This document shows, in pieces, positions 48,524-57,064 of a DNA stretch of 64,000 nucleotides (the first letter of the stretch is position 1; the number at the start of each line of letters is the position of its first letter). A model generated the notes under the pieces. It had not been told where the DNA came from. It did not search any database and saw nothing but the letters and a program-made list of their open reading frames with translations. Location of the stretch: the NCBI RefSeq assembly GCF_002441855.2, contig NZ_CP029487.1:1364001-1428000 (forward strand). Direction: 5' to 3'. The position numbers were made by a program, and so were the translations under genes. Source of the stretch: Eubacterium maltosivorans (GTDB taxonomy: Bacteria; Bacillota; Clostridia; Eubacteriales; Eubacteriaceae).

Positions 48524-51500
48524 AAGCTAACCTCCTTCCCTCCTGTTTAAGTGCCTGCCTGAATTCAGACGGACGTTTTGGTGTTTCCTGAAAATAGATG
48601 TTCTGAATCGTTTCATTGTTATTATTGTTCGTAACCATGTTTGTGGTGTTATAGAAAAACTGTGATGTCTCATTTTGGATTGATGCGTTCTGACTATTGA
48701 CAGCACCTTTAAGAATATCTGTCCAGAAGCTTCCCTTGCTGTTCGCATGTGGGTTTTCATCTTTGCGGACAACTGCCTCCCCTTCATGCAGATAGGCCAG
48801 CATATCATTTGGAATATACTTACTTCCTACCTTAAAGCCGGGGAAAAATGCCAGTGGGTCAAGCCATTGCCCGTCCTGAATCACAGAAAAGTGCAAGTGC
48901 GGCCCGGTAGAATTTCCGGTACTGCCCACAAAGCCGATGACCTGTCCCGGCATAACATTCATACCAGGGGAAGTGCCGACAGCCGACATATGGCCGTAAA
49001 GGGTCTGCATCCCGCCGCCGTGGTCAATGATTACGGCATTACCGTATCCACCATACCATCCCGCCGTTGTTACTGTTCCAGGCAGTGCTGCGTAAATCGG
49101 TGTACCTTCCGAAGCGCCGATGTCAATCCCCATATGGTTGGTCGAACCAATGCCACCCGGAGAATCACGACCTCCAAAATAAGAAGTGATTGACTGGCTG
49201 TCCGTTGGCCACATCATGCCGCCTTCGCCAAAAGCGCCGGAGCCAAAGTTAATGCCCAGCTTCTGCCAAAGCTTTGTCACATCACTGCCCATGGCACTAA
49301 TCAGCTGTTTCAGGTTGATGTTGCTGAAATTATCCTTGATGGTACCCACAATGTTATCAACGAATTTTAATAAGTTATCACCGTCAAGGCCATTGATTAA
49401 CCCTTGAAGCATATACTGCCCAATGGAGAACATCTCCCGGGAGGGTGACGCAATGCCTAACCCTTCCTTAAATTTGTTCAACAGGCTTTCAACAAGGCTG
49501 CTGGCTGCATTGTTCGCATCACCCTGACGTGAATTAATCCCGCTGATCAGATCATTCATTGCTGATACACCGACGTTATAAAGCGCCGATGGAAGGCCGT
49601 TCATGATCGAGATTGCTGTATTTTTTACCTCATTGAACTTGGAGCTTGAAGCGCTGCTAATCCGGTCTAAAACAGCCGTTATCTGGCTTAAAACACGCTG
49701 CCACTGCTGTCCCATCATTGATGCAAAGCTTGTGGTCAGGTTGTTAATGGTACTGTAATTAGTGGTAAAACGCCCTTGAATCTCTTGTGTCATTAAGGCC
49801 GCCGCGTTAATCGTGTTTTGCTTAATAGAAGCCCATGTCGTTTCTAAAAATGTCTTAATAGCCTGCCATTTCGTTGTCGTGGAATCTGAAACCTTCTGCC
49901 ATTCAGCGTCAATGTCTTCAGCAATTCCTTTAATAAAGCTGTTATCCTCTTTTTTAGGCTCCTCAACTTCCAAAGAAAGACTTGTATTAACTTTCTGGCT
50001 TTCCACAGTCATAGAAGCCTTAGCGGCCTCAGAAGCATACTTCATGGATACGTCATGTGGAATTACCTGTGTTCCGTCTGGCAGCATGACCAGCTCACCA
50101 CGTCCACCTTCATTGATTCGAGCAAAACCGCCCTTGAAGTTGTCCGTCCCACGGGCTAAATAAGGGATTTCCGAGATGGTAACCCCAGGAATTTTATTAA
50201 TCAGACCAACCGCGGCATTAATACCGCCGATGACGCCATTGACAAATCCCTTGACTTGGCTGACCAACTCGTTGACAGAATCGGAAATACCATTAAAAAT
50301 ACCGCCGACAAACCCTGTCAGGCCTTCCCATGATGACCGGATAGCGTCAAACACACCATGAATAACACCGTCGACCTTATTCATGATGTTGGAGCAGACT
50401 GTATAGATGCCGTTAAATACTGTTCCCGCAACCGCAGAAATCTTACTGATAACACCTGTAATCCCGTTAACAACGCCTGTAATAAAAGACATGATATTTG
50501 TCCAGGTCTCAGATGTTACTTTAAATGCCGTTGAGAGCACTCCCGTGATGGTATACAGTATCTTTCCAATGACTTGGATAATAATAGCGACAGCATCCGC
50601 AATGAAGGTTATAATCGGTGAAACACTTGCGATAATGGTTGTAACAATCAGCCCGATCACAGATAAAATCGGCGACAATGTCTGTATAATCGAACTAACC
50701 ACACTGACCACAATGCTCAAAATATTCATGACCACCGGCCCGACCGCTTCTAAAACAGACATGATGACATTTAGCGCAGCCCCCAAAGCTGGCATAATTG
50801 CCTGAATGACGTTCATCAGCACCGTGACAATCGTTGCGATCACAGGTGCTAAAGACCCGACAAGCTGCGCAATCAAAGGAGCGATACCAACCACCATCTG
50901 ACCAATAAACTCAAGAAATCTGGCTAACACCGGAACAATGTTGACAAAAGCAAACCCCAAAACATCTGAAATGACAGTACCTAGACCACTAAAAGCACTG
51001 ATTGCCTGTTCAATAATCGGACCAACACTCTCAGCAATTTTAGAAAACAAGTTATTGACAGCGTTTCGGAAGGTTTCAGACGTGTTATAGGCTACAACTA
51101 ACGCACCAACCAAAGCCGCTACAGCGGCGATGATGATGGGGATCGGCCCTAGTCCGATGGCTTTAAAAATAGAACTAAAAACACCAAGTTCTTTTCTTGC
51201 ATTAACAAACTCCTTTGCAATGCCTTTTACTCCTCCCACTACACTTCCTATGATAGCAGCGGCCTTAAGTGCAACAAATGCTGAAGCAATCGCCGTAATG
51301 ACTCCGACAACAGCGTCGCCGTGATCAATGAACCATGTTAGTTTTTCAATGACCTGCGGCATGACACCGGCTACCTTACCCGCCATTTCTTCAAAAGCCT
51401 TGCCCAGATTAGCGACAGACTCTTTCATGGTCGGTAACCCATTAGCAGCTAAAGCTTCTTCAATTGAGTCAATAATCGCCTGCATTCCACGGGCGCAAGC

Positions 51501-52712
51501 TGCCTTTGCATTGTCAAAAGTTCCAGCCCAGCTTGCACCGGCTTCTTTAGCCGCACCGGCAACGCTTAAAACACCGTTAGTTCCTTCCTGCATAGCGGTC
51601 GAGACCGTATTGATGAATTCTTCTGCGCTGATACGCCCATAAGACAAATCGTCCTGCACTTCGGCTGATGACCGTCCAGTTGCCTGAGCATACATACCAA
51701 CTGCATCAATCCCAGCTTCAAAAAGCCGGTCAAGCTGATCCATCTCGACCTTACCCTTGGTTCGCATTTTTGCTAAAGCGTCGGTGACATTCTCAAACTG
51801 TTCGTTGGTGCCTTTGCCGTAAAAAGAGACGGCATCGCCCCAGATACGCACCTGATCGGTCGCCTGACTGATGTCTAATCCACGGGTGACAAAGTTCTGT
51901 GTCGCTTTGGCCGCTACATCAAGGCCATAAGCTGTTCCTTTTGTAATGTCCTTTAACTGTCCTAAGGCAACCCCAGCCGATTCAGCACTCCCGGTGATCG
52001 CTGTAACCGTTCGGTTAAACTGATTCATGGTGTCGATACGACTAAATGCACTGCTAACAGACTGCTTAACCGTGTTAAAAGCAGCGGAAACCGCATTGAC
52101 CACCCCAACCGATGTAAGCATGGATTTAATGCCGGATGAAGCCTTTTTAGTCTTTTCATTAAGAGCAGTTAGACTTGCTATCGCTCCGGTCGTATCTGCG
52201 TCAACTATTACCTTATGCACCTTATCGACCAGTGACTTAATCAAGCTTTTCAGCTTTGATGTCTTTCCTTCAGCCTGCGCCGAGTCCGCTGTGACCGTGG
52301 CTTTGGCCCTCATCTGGTTGATGGTTTTCATCTGCGCCTGCATACGCGCTAAATTCGCAGCTGCCGAAGCTGTTTCAGCTTTTACAGCCGCTTCAACCTT
52401 CATTTTGTCCAGCGTTTTAGCCTGCGCTTTAAGTCTTACAAGATCAGCATCAGCCGCTTCCACATCCGCAGTGACAGATACCTTAGCTTTATTTTTAGAC
52501 AGGTCTTTCGCCTTGCTTTCAAGGCCTTTTAAGTCTTTAGTGGCCTTGTCCGTATCGCTGTCAACTTTTACCTTTACATTTGTTTTTTCAATATTCTTGG
52601 CTGTTTTTTGAACTTTATTCTCTAAGTTTTTTAGGTCTTTTTCAGCCTTTTCCGTATCAATACGGGCTTCAATAATGACCTGACCATCACTTTTAGCCAA
52701 TGATTTCACCAC
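48504..52712 (-). CDS. Tape-measure protein with M23 endopeptidase domain
   Basis: 1402 residues setting tail length. The N-terminal 170 residues are tandem helical repeats with alternating A-K-V-x-V-x-A-D units. Residues about 200-440 form the TP901-like TMP domain (VNAVSAAFNTVKQSVSSAFSRIDTM...LAKMRTKGKVEMDQLDRLFEAGIDAVGMYAQATG). A long hydrophobic stretch (about 480-800) follows. Residues about 1170-1295 form an M23 peptidase (SYFGGRDSPGGIGSTNHMGIDIGA...PHLHFSV) with the H-x3-D and H-x-H metal ligands, which would open peptidoglycan during DNA injection. Confidence 0.95.
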   Translation of the reverse strand: MVKSLAKSDGQVIIEARIDTEKAEKDLKNLENKVQKTAKNIEKTNVKVKVDSDTDKATKDLKGLESKAKDLSKNKAKVSVTADVEAADADLVRLKAQAKTLDKMKVEAAVKAETASAAANLARMQAQMKTINQMRAKATVTADSAQAEGKTSKLKSLIKSLVDKVHKVIVDADTTGAIASLTALNEKTKKASSGIKSMLTSVGVVNAVSAAFNTVKQSVSSAFSRIDTMNQFNRTVTAITGSAESAGVALGQLKDITKGTAYGLDVAAKATQNFVTRGLDISQATDQVRIWGDAVSFYGKGTNEQFENVTDALAKMRTKGKVEMDQLDRLFEAGIDAVGMYAQATGRSSAEVQDDLSYGRISAEEFINTVSTAMQEGTNGVLSVAGAAKEAGASWAGTFDNAKAACARGMQAIIDSIEEALAANGLPTMKESVANLGKAFEEMAGKVAGVMPQVIEKLTWFIDHGDAVVGVITAIASAFVALKAAAIIGSVVGGVKGIAKEFVNARKELGVFSSIFKAIGLGPIPIIIAAVAALVGALVVAYNTSETFRNAVNNLFSKIAESVGPIIEQAISAFSGLGTVISDVLGFAFVNIVPVLARFLEFIGQMVVGIAPLIAQLVGSLAPVIATIVTVLMNVIQAIMPALGAALNVIMSVLEAVGPVVMNILSIVVSVVSSIIQTLSPILSVIGLIVTTIIASVSPIITFIADAVAIIIQVIGKILYTITGVLSTAFKVTSETWTNIMSFITGVVNGITGVISKISAVAGTVFNGIYTVCSNIMNKVDGVIHGVFDAIRSSWEGLTGFVGGIFNGISDSVNELVSQVKGFVNGVIGGINAAVGLINKIPGVTISEIPYLARGTDNFKGGFARINEGGRGELVMLPDGTQVIPHDVSMKYASEAAKASMTVESQKVNTSLSLEVEEPKKEDNSFIKGIAEDIDAEWQKVSDSTTTKWQAIKTFLETTWASIKQNTINAAALMTQEIQGRFTTNYSTINNLTTSFASMMGQQWQRVLSQITAVLDRISSASSSKFNEVKNTAISIMNGLPSALYNVGVSAMNDLISGINSRQGDANNAASSLVESLLNKFKEGLGIASPSREMFSIGQYMLQGLINGLDGDNLLKFVDNIVGTIKDNFSNINLKQLISAMGSDVTKLWQKLGINFGSGAFGEGGMMWPTDSQSITSYFGGRDSPGGIGSTNHMGIDIGASEGTPIYAALPGTVTTAGWYGGYGNAVIIDHGGGMQTLYGHMSAVGTSPGMNVMPGQVIGFVGSTGNSTGPHLHFSVIQDGQWLDPLAFFPGFKVGSKYIPNDMLAYLHEGEAVVRKDENPHANSKGSFWTDILKGAVNSQNASIQNETSQFFYNTTNMVTNNNNNETIQNIYFQETPKRPSEFRQALKQEGRRLAFGKQGL

Positions 52713-52750
52713 CTCTTAATCGTGTGACTTGTCATCGGCTCATAATGGCT

Positions 52751-52915
52751 CTACTTGACTTGTTTACCGTTTTTTATTTTTATCTCAAATGGTTTTTTAC
52801 AATTTCGGCCTTTGCATTGTACAAAAACACCCCTACACTCAGCGTTTTCGCTATAAGTCAGGGGCATAATGTAATCACATTTAGTGCATTTTACTCTTTT
52901 TACAATATATATCAC
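52751..52915 (-). CDS. Small Cys-rich zinc-ribbon phage protein, 54 aa
   Basis: Frame from GTG 52915 to TAG 52751; product has KCTKCDYIMPLTYSENAECR and GVFVQCKGRNCKKPFEIKIK, i.e. two C-x2-C/C-x4-C-like pairs of a zinc ribbon similar to phage Com-type proteins. The start is uncertain: an AGCAGGTG ribosome-like site overlaps the GTG, so a downstream ATT or ATA could be used instead. It lies between the glycine-zipper gene and the tape measure. Confidence 0.6.
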   Translation of the reverse strand: MIYIVKRVKCTKCDYIMPLTYSENAECRGVFVQCKGRNCKKPFEIKIKNGKQVK

Positions 52916-52928
52916 CTGCTTTCAGGCA

Positions 52929-52954
52929 TAAAAAAACCACCCTTTCGGATGGTT
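52929..52954 (-). terminator. Terminator after the 167-aa moron gene
   Basis: AACCATCC-GAAA-GGGTGGTT stem on the minus strand, followed by TTTTTT. Confidence 0.88.
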
Positions 52955-52959
52955 ACAAT

Positions 52960-53463
52960 CTATAAGATTATGTCGCCGTTTTCGTTTTCTTGAAATTCGC
53001 CTCGATAGTGTTTTCTGAAATATGCTATGAAATTTCTAGTATACGAAAACCACTCTTCATCTTTGCTCAAAGTAATTGTTTTAATATCTTCTTCGTTTTT
53101 TCCATAATAAGATATAACCAAAACCCCTGTTTTTTTAACACTAGTTTCTGTGTTAGGAGAAGATGTCGCAATTATAGCTCCGACTGTCCCAAACAATGCT
53201 GCACCAGCAATGCCCCGTCCAAATGTACTTTTTTGCTTTTCTACTAAATTGTCTTGGGTAATAAGATCAATAGAAATTATTTTGTCAACATCTAACCAAA
53301 AGGTCTGAACTGGTTTTACTTTAAATAATCCAGCATCTTCAATAATTTTCAATTTATTACCTTCAAATTCGAGAAGTATACTTCCATTTTTTGTCTTCTG
53401 TGGCAATCCACTTATTAAGTAACCACCAGTTCGTGTTTGCTCCTGCTCTTTTTTCTTACCCAT
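52960..53463 (-). CDS. Moron-type protein with glycine-zipper segment, 167 aa
   Basis: Unrecognised. A charged N-terminus (MGKKKEQEQTRTGGYLISGL) leads to a beta-rich domain (ILLEFEGNKLKIIEDAGLFKVKPVQTFWLDVDKIISIDLI) and a glycine-zipper hydrophobic segment (GRGIAGAALFGTVGAIIATS, about residues 82-101), then another beta region. The layout is similar to short bacterial PH-like proteins with a membrane-insertable zipper. It has its own promoter and terminator inside the late operon, so it is probably expressed from the lysogen, perhaps for immunity or host modification. Confidence 0.7.
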   Translation of the reverse strand: MGKKKEQEQTRTGGYLISGLPQKTKNGSILLEFEGNKLKIIEDAGLFKVKPVQTFWLDVDKIISIDLITQDNLVEKQKSTFGRGIAGAALFGTVGAIIATSSPNTETSVKKTGVLVISYYGKNEEDIKTITLSKDEEWFSYTRNFIAYFRKHYRGEFQENENGDIIL

Positions 53464-53491
53464 AGCGACGCCCCCTTATAAGTATAAGGCC

Positions 53492-53520
53492 ATTATACTA
53501 TCATTTCAGATTATTATCAA
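53492..53520 (-). promoter_or_regulatory. Sigma-A promoter of the 167-aa moron gene
   Basis: TTGATA (53515-53520), 17 bases, TATAAT (53492-53497) on the minus strand, 29 bases before the start codon. Confidence 0.8.
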
Positions 53521-53533
53521 GAAACTTCTGAGG

Positions 53534-53806
53534 CTAAATCTTATCATAATGCGTCCACATACGAGCTATTCTGACAACTTTTTCCTCTTCCAGTACCTCA
53601 TAAACAATCCGATGTTGAACATTGATTCTCTTAGAATAAAACCCCTTTAAATTTCCTTGCAGAACATCTAAGGGGTTATAATAGGGATCAATCATCAGTT
53701 TTTGTAGAATTTCTCGAACTTTCTTTTCATATCCGGCAGCCTTTATTAACTTTTTATCTTTCTCGGCTCGTTTAGAAAAAACAATAGTGTACTTCTTCTC
53801 TACCAT
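53534..53806 (-). CDS. yoeB: YoeB/Txe-family toxin (RelE superfamily)
   Basis: Ribosome-dependent mRNA endonuclease of a type II toxin-antitoxin pair. 90 residues: FSKRAEKDKKLIKAAGYEKKVREILQKLMIDPYYNPLDVLQGNLKGFYSKRINVQHRIVYEVLEEEKVVRIARMWTHYDKI. The C-terminal H-Y catalytic pair and the Arg in RINVQHRIVY are present. Its start lies within the antitoxin 3' end (seven-base overlap). Confidence 0.92.
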   Translation of the reverse strand: MVEKKYTIVFSKRAEKDKKLIKAAGYEKKVREILQKLMIDPYYNPLDVLQGNLKGFYSKRINVQHRIVYEVLEEEKVVRIARMWTHYDKI

Positions 53807-54054
53807 TCTTCATCCTCATCATATACAGCACATTCTTCAACCGGTTCTTTTCTGGATTCTAGAATAGATTCAACCATACCGGGTATCGCATTTAAGTAGA
53901 GTGTTTCCTGAATTGCTTTCCAATCGTCCTCAGATAATAATACAGCATTTTTTCCCTGATTATTTACGATGGTAACCGGGATGCTGTTTTCATTTACATC
54001 ATTCACTAACTGATATAAATTCTTCCTGGCGCTCGTTACATTTACGGTACTCAT
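53800..54054 (-). CDS. yefM: YefM/Phd-family antitoxin
   Basis: 84 residues from ATG 54054 (AGAGGTGA five bases upstream; an in-frame GTG at 54063 overlaps that site). N-terminal DNA-binding part MSTVNVTSARKNLYQLVNDVNENSIPVTIVNNQGKNAVLLSEDDWKAIQETLYL, followed by an acidic C-terminal tail (EPVEECAVYDEDEEW) that would wrap the toxin. It is preceded by its own promoter with two CGTACG cores, consistent with autorepression. Confidence 0.93.
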   Translation of the reverse strand: MSTVNVTSARKNLYQLVNDVNENSIPVTIVNNQGKNAVLLSEDDWKAIQETLYLNAIPGMVESILESRKEPVEECAVYDEDEEW

Positions 54055-54084
54055 TGCTTTCACCTCTTAATAGTTTATATATAT

Positions 54085-54113
54085 ATTATAACGTACGTTT
54101 TAGCGTACGTCAA
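54085..54113 (-). promoter_or_regulatory. Promoter and operator of the yefM-yoeB pair
   Basis: TTGACG (54108-54113), 17 bases, TATAAT (54085-54090) on the minus strand. Two CGTACG hexamers (54092-54097 and 54104-54109), 12 bases start to start, fill the spacer, similar in plan to the twin TGTACA cores of the E. coli yefM-yoeB operator. Confidence 0.8.
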
Positions 54114-54134
54114 TTAAAATTAAGAGATTTTATA

Positions 54135-54746
54135 CTAACTTAAGGATTCTAAATATGAAGCAATATCGCCACTTTCCTGAATCATTTTGAGGAATTCTTC
54201 ATCAGCCTTTCGATCGGAATCGCTTCGCTTGTCTAAATCCCATATCCGGTGCATACGCCTTATTTCGGCCTTTTGCTCCTTACTCATCCAGCTTTCTTCT
54301 TTTGCGCTACGATAGCCCATAATCTCCACGATACGGGCATCTTTGCGCAGACCTTTGAACATGGCCATAAACTGCCACCAGTGCAGGTATTGAGTCTCGT
54401 ACAGATCAATCTTGTATTGGTCTAAAAAAGCCGCATAAATATACGGCATATCTTTTCTGAGATCAACGACACGAACGTCTTCCTGTTCTGCTGCCTCGTT
54501 CTGGATAGATTCAGCATCTTTTCCGCAGGAATAAAAAGAGACGATGCTCTCAACTGCTGCGTTGATGTTTTGAGGAATACCACCGAAATAAAGTTCAAGC
54601 GCACGAATCCATTTTTCATCATCCTTCAGATCTGATTCCATCAGCTCAGCAAATTCAATGGACACACGATAGTCAGAATGAATGTAATAATCGGCACCGT
54701 CAATCTTAACGATACTCGGCAGTTCTCCTTGGAATTCCCAACTCAT
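54135..54746 (-). CDS. Bacteriophage Gp15-family tail assembly protein
   Basis: 203 residues. The opening WEFQGELPSIVKIDGADYYIHSDYRVSIEFAELM and QYLHWWQFMAMFKGLRKDARIVEIMGYRSAKEES are the Gp15 family pattern (tail assembly chaperone position). Its ATG lies 41 bases inside the end of the preceding chaperone gene, with a GGGGG stretch as likely ribosome site. It is in the +1 frame relative to that gene. Normally followed directly by the tape measure; here a moron island of about 1.4 kb intervenes. Confidence 0.9.
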   Translation of the reverse strand: MSWEFQGELPSIVKIDGADYYIHSDYRVSIEFAELMESDLKDDEKWIRALELYFGGIPQNINAAVESIVSFYSCGKDAESIQNEAAEQEDVRVVDLRKDMPYIYAAFLDQYKIDLYETQYLHWWQFMAMFKGLRKDARIVEIMGYRSAKEESWMSKEQKAEIRRMHRIWDLDKRSDSDRKADEEFLKMIQESGDIASYLESLS

Positions 54747-55182
54747 GGATTGCCCCCGCTTCTGAACTTACAGCATTTTTCATTGCACCTTCAATCTGTG
54801 CTTTCTTCTCCGGACTCAGTTCAACCACTTTGTTTTCCTTAGCCCGTTCTTCTGCTATTTCGGATTGGAAAGCGTTGATTTCGTCAATTAAATACATCAA
54901 CAGATCGGCTTCTTCCATGGCATCATAGCCCCTAACTCCAAAAATTTCGTCAAATTTACCTTGACCAAGGATTAAATCAATGCCTTTTTTGCATTCTTTT
55001 TCAACCTCTGCAAACATTTCATTAAAATTAGTGGTATCTTCAATCTTCTTCATTGCGTTATTAAGGTTTTTTTCAATTTCCTCTATTGTTCGGATAAGCG
55101 TTTCATTATAGGGACGTTGATAGACTTTCCCTTCAATATCAAACTTAATCAGCCGCTTTTCACCAAATTTAAACTGTTTCAT
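54706..55182 (-). CDS. Phage tail assembly chaperone (Gp14 position)
   Basis: 158 residues: MKQFKFGEKRLIKFDIEGKVYQRPYNETLIRTIEEIEKNLNNAMKKIEDTTNFNEMFAEVEKECKKGIDLILGQGKFDEIFGVRGYD. Helical and charged, in the chaperone slot between the major tail protein and Gp15. Its start overlaps the end of the open extension that follows the major tail stop codon, which supports that extension being translated in the ancestor or still. Confidence 0.8.
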   Translation of the reverse strand: MKQFKFGEKRLIKFDIEGKVYQRPYNETLIRTIEEIEKNLNNAMKKIEDTTNFNEMFAEVEKECKKGIDLILGQGKFDEIFGVRGYDAMEEADLLMYLIDEINAFQSEIAEERAKENKVVELSPEKKAQIEGAMKNAVSSEAGAIHELGIPRRTAEYR

Positions 55183-55303
55183 GTGTATCCTCGCTTTCTA
55201 AATTCATCTCATCCATAAGGGTTTCCGGTTCCGCAGCCGGCTCGTCCGGTTCTGTGGTTTCCTGAGACAGAGAAGCCACAGCCGGACTTTCAACAGGAGC
55301 ACT

Positions 55304-55795
55304 TCAAGCTGCTGCTGTAAACTTCTTGGTTTCGATGTTAAACTCCCCGTCAATAAAGTCACCGCACTGGTATAAGGTACCGGAAACCTTCTGGACTTCC
55401 AGGGATTCACCGGAAATATCCGTTACCTCAACGGCGCATCTGAACTTACGAGCCGCAAAGGTGTTGGACTTTTCTGCACCAGTGATTTCTTCTGTCAGTT
55501 CGACACGAATATAATCAACTTCCGCATCTTCACCAGTTTTCTGGTTTCTGCCAATTTCATAAAGCAACTTATTCGCCTTATCGTCCACAATACGGTCAGA
55601 TTCAAACGGGAATGAGGGTTCGTAGCCCGTAACGGTAGACGAAGCCGCCCGGTCATGCACATATCCTTTGGTATCTACTTTAGGGGAAGGACTTTCGTCC
55701 AACTTGTTAAAGCCACCCATTAAAGCCCATTCTTCCGCTTCTCCAGTGCCAATGTTGATAAAATCCAGCGTGTCAAAACGCATTGCTTTTTTCAT
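55304..55795 (-). CDS. Major tail tube protein
   Basis: 163 residues: MKKAMRFDTLDFINIGTGEAEEWALMGGFNKLDESPSPKVDTKGYVHDRAASSTVTGYEPSFPFESDRIVDD, then VYVEL-like strands and a final FIDGEFNIETKKFTAAA. This is the tail-tube type of Firmicutes siphophages. The frame stays open for 44 codons after the TGA at 55304-55306 (to a TAA at 55169), encoding a Pro/Glu/Ala-rich stretch; see findings. Confidence 0.9.
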   Translation of the reverse strand: MKKAMRFDTLDFINIGTGEAEEWALMGGFNKLDESPSPKVDTKGYVHDRAASSTVTGYEPSFPFESDRIVDDKANKLLYEIGRNQKTGEDAEVDYIRVELTEEITGAEKSNTFAARKFRCAVEVTDISGESLEVQKVSGTLYQCGDFIDGEFNIETKKFTAAA

Positions 55796-55798
55796 AAA

Positions 55799-56260
55799 TC
55801 ATACTCCTTTTTCGCTATTATTTTCTATTACTCTTGGCTGGTAATACACAAGTCTGCACTGGACTTGGTACCTCGCCTTATTATTTTTTTCGCTGAATAC
55901 ATACGGGACGGATTCAGCCGTTAATTTTTCAGCTACCCGTCCTTCTCCGAGTTCCGGTAACTGCCGGAACATTGTTTTTTCTTCTAACCATCGAGAAAAC
56001 TTCTCATAAAAGCCAAGATTGTCTATATTGCTGAGGACATCCTCTCCGTACGGTTCTTTACTGGCAAAGAGAAATACAAACTGACGGGTGGTGCTGCCAT
56101 CGGTATAACCATCAATGATTTCTTCTGCCGGCACACTCTCGATCACATAGGTATCCGTCTGATCCGACAGATAATTTACACCAATGCCTTTGTAATACTC
56201 CGGCAGATGGGGACATGTTTTTATAAAATCCCGCACTATTTTAATAATGGGATTGCTCAT
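55799..56260 (-). CDS. Phage tail terminator / minor capsid protein
   Basis: 153 residues: MSNPIIKIVRDFIKTCPHLPEYYKGIGVNYLSDQTDTYVIESVPAEEIIDGYTDGSTTRQFVFLFASKE... Typical of the tail-terminator-like minor capsid proteins placed directly before the major tail gene. The start lies 20 bases inside the previous gene, showing coupled translation. Confidence 0.82.
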   Translation of the reverse strand: MSNPIIKIVRDFIKTCPHLPEYYKGIGVNYLSDQTDTYVIESVPAEEIIDGYTDGSTTRQFVFLFASKEPYGEDVLSNIDNLGFYEKFSRWLEEKTMFRQLPELGEGRVAEKLTAESVPYVFSEKNNKARYQVQCRLVYYQPRVIENNSEKGV

Positions 56261-56630
56261 TCATTTTTCCTCCTGCTACTTTTGCGACACTTTTTAAAAT
56301 GTCGGCTTTCTGGTCTATCCACATACGAACAATCCAGTTATTTCCACGCTTTCCAGACCCGTTCTGCTGAAAATTAAAATTATTCGCAGGATTCCAGACA
56401 CGGTAAGCATAGATAAATCCTCTATTCGATGCTGAATAGATCAATACGCCGATAAAAGGGTTAAACAGTACCGTCCGGATAAGGTTCCCGGTATCCTTTG
56501 GCGTGTACGGTTCAGCTTTAGCGTGGATCTCTTTTTGCAATGTCTTTACAGCTTCACCGCCGGGGTTTAGATTACGCTTTGCTAATATCGTTTTTGGCGC
56601 GTCCATCTTTACAGTACATTTAAAGCCCAT
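56241..56630 (-). CDS. Minor capsid / HK97 gp10-like tail completion protein
   Basis: 129 residues: MGFKCTVKMDAPKTILAKRNLNPGGEAVKTLQKEIHAKAEPYTPKDTGNLIRTVLFNPFIGVLIYSASNRGFIYAYRVWNPANNFNF. The PYTPKDTGNLIRT segment is the hallmark of the minor capsid / HK97-gp10-like group. One-base overlap with its upstream neighbour (TAATG). Confidence 0.85.
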   Translation of the reverse strand: MGFKCTVKMDAPKTILAKRNLNPGGEAVKTLQKEIHAKAEPYTPKDTGNLIRTVLFNPFIGVLIYSASNRGFIYAYRVWNPANNFNFQQNGSGKRGNNWIVRMWIDQKADILKSVAKVAGGKMNEQSHY

Positions 56631-57055
56631 TATTTCGCACCAATCTTCCAGTGATCCGCCTCAGCGCCGAAAAAACAAGGGGTAATCTCAAAGACTCGAA
56701 GGGCGGGAAAGCGTTCAAATAAATCTTTTTCCCTTGCCCCTTCTTCACCCGTTATGTCAAAGTCGATGTTCCCCGGCACCACAATATCATTCTTTTGGAA
56801 GGTAAACCTGCCTGATCGGTCGGTACTTTTTGCTGACCATTCTTCCGGCGTGCAAAACACTTTCCCTTCATCGGCAACCACCGTCTCAGGAATATAAACA
56901 TTCGTGTAGTCTGCACTTTCAATTTCCTTATTAGACAGATTTTGTACATTTTTTCCCTGCCAGTTCACACCGTGGAGATTTGTTCGATGGTACACCCGCT
57001 TATCGTTTTGATAATCGCGATAAATATTGTAAATGGTAAGATTTGTATCAAACAT
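56630..57055 (-). CDS. Head closure-type connector protein
   Basis: 141 residues: MFDTNLTIYNIYRDYQNDKRVYHRTNLHGVNWQGKNVQNLSNKEIESADYTNVYIPETV..., then a beta-rich C-terminus (HWKIGAK). It lies between the gp6-like adaptor and the gp10-like protein, the place of the head-closure (stopper) protein. The specific family is not certain. Confidence 0.75.
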   Translation of the reverse strand: MFDTNLTIYNIYRDYQNDKRVYHRTNLHGVNWQGKNVQNLSNKEIESADYTNVYIPETVVADEGKVFCTPEEWSAKSTDRSGRFTFQKNDIVVPGNIDFDITGEEGAREKDLFERFPALRVFEITPCFFGAEADHWKIGAK

Positions 57056-57064
57056 TTTAGCCTC

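Noticed and set aside
54700-54780. Programmed frameshift joining the two tail chaperone genes, as in lambda G/GT
   Set aside because: The second frame is +1, not -1, relative to the first; the GGGGG run is not a canonical slippery heptamer, and the second gene has its own ATG.
30931-55306. General UGA recoding, suggested by two in-frame TGA codons
   Set aside because: TGA is used as a normal stop by many genes here (def, the MuF protein and others), so isolated mutations or local read-through are more likely.
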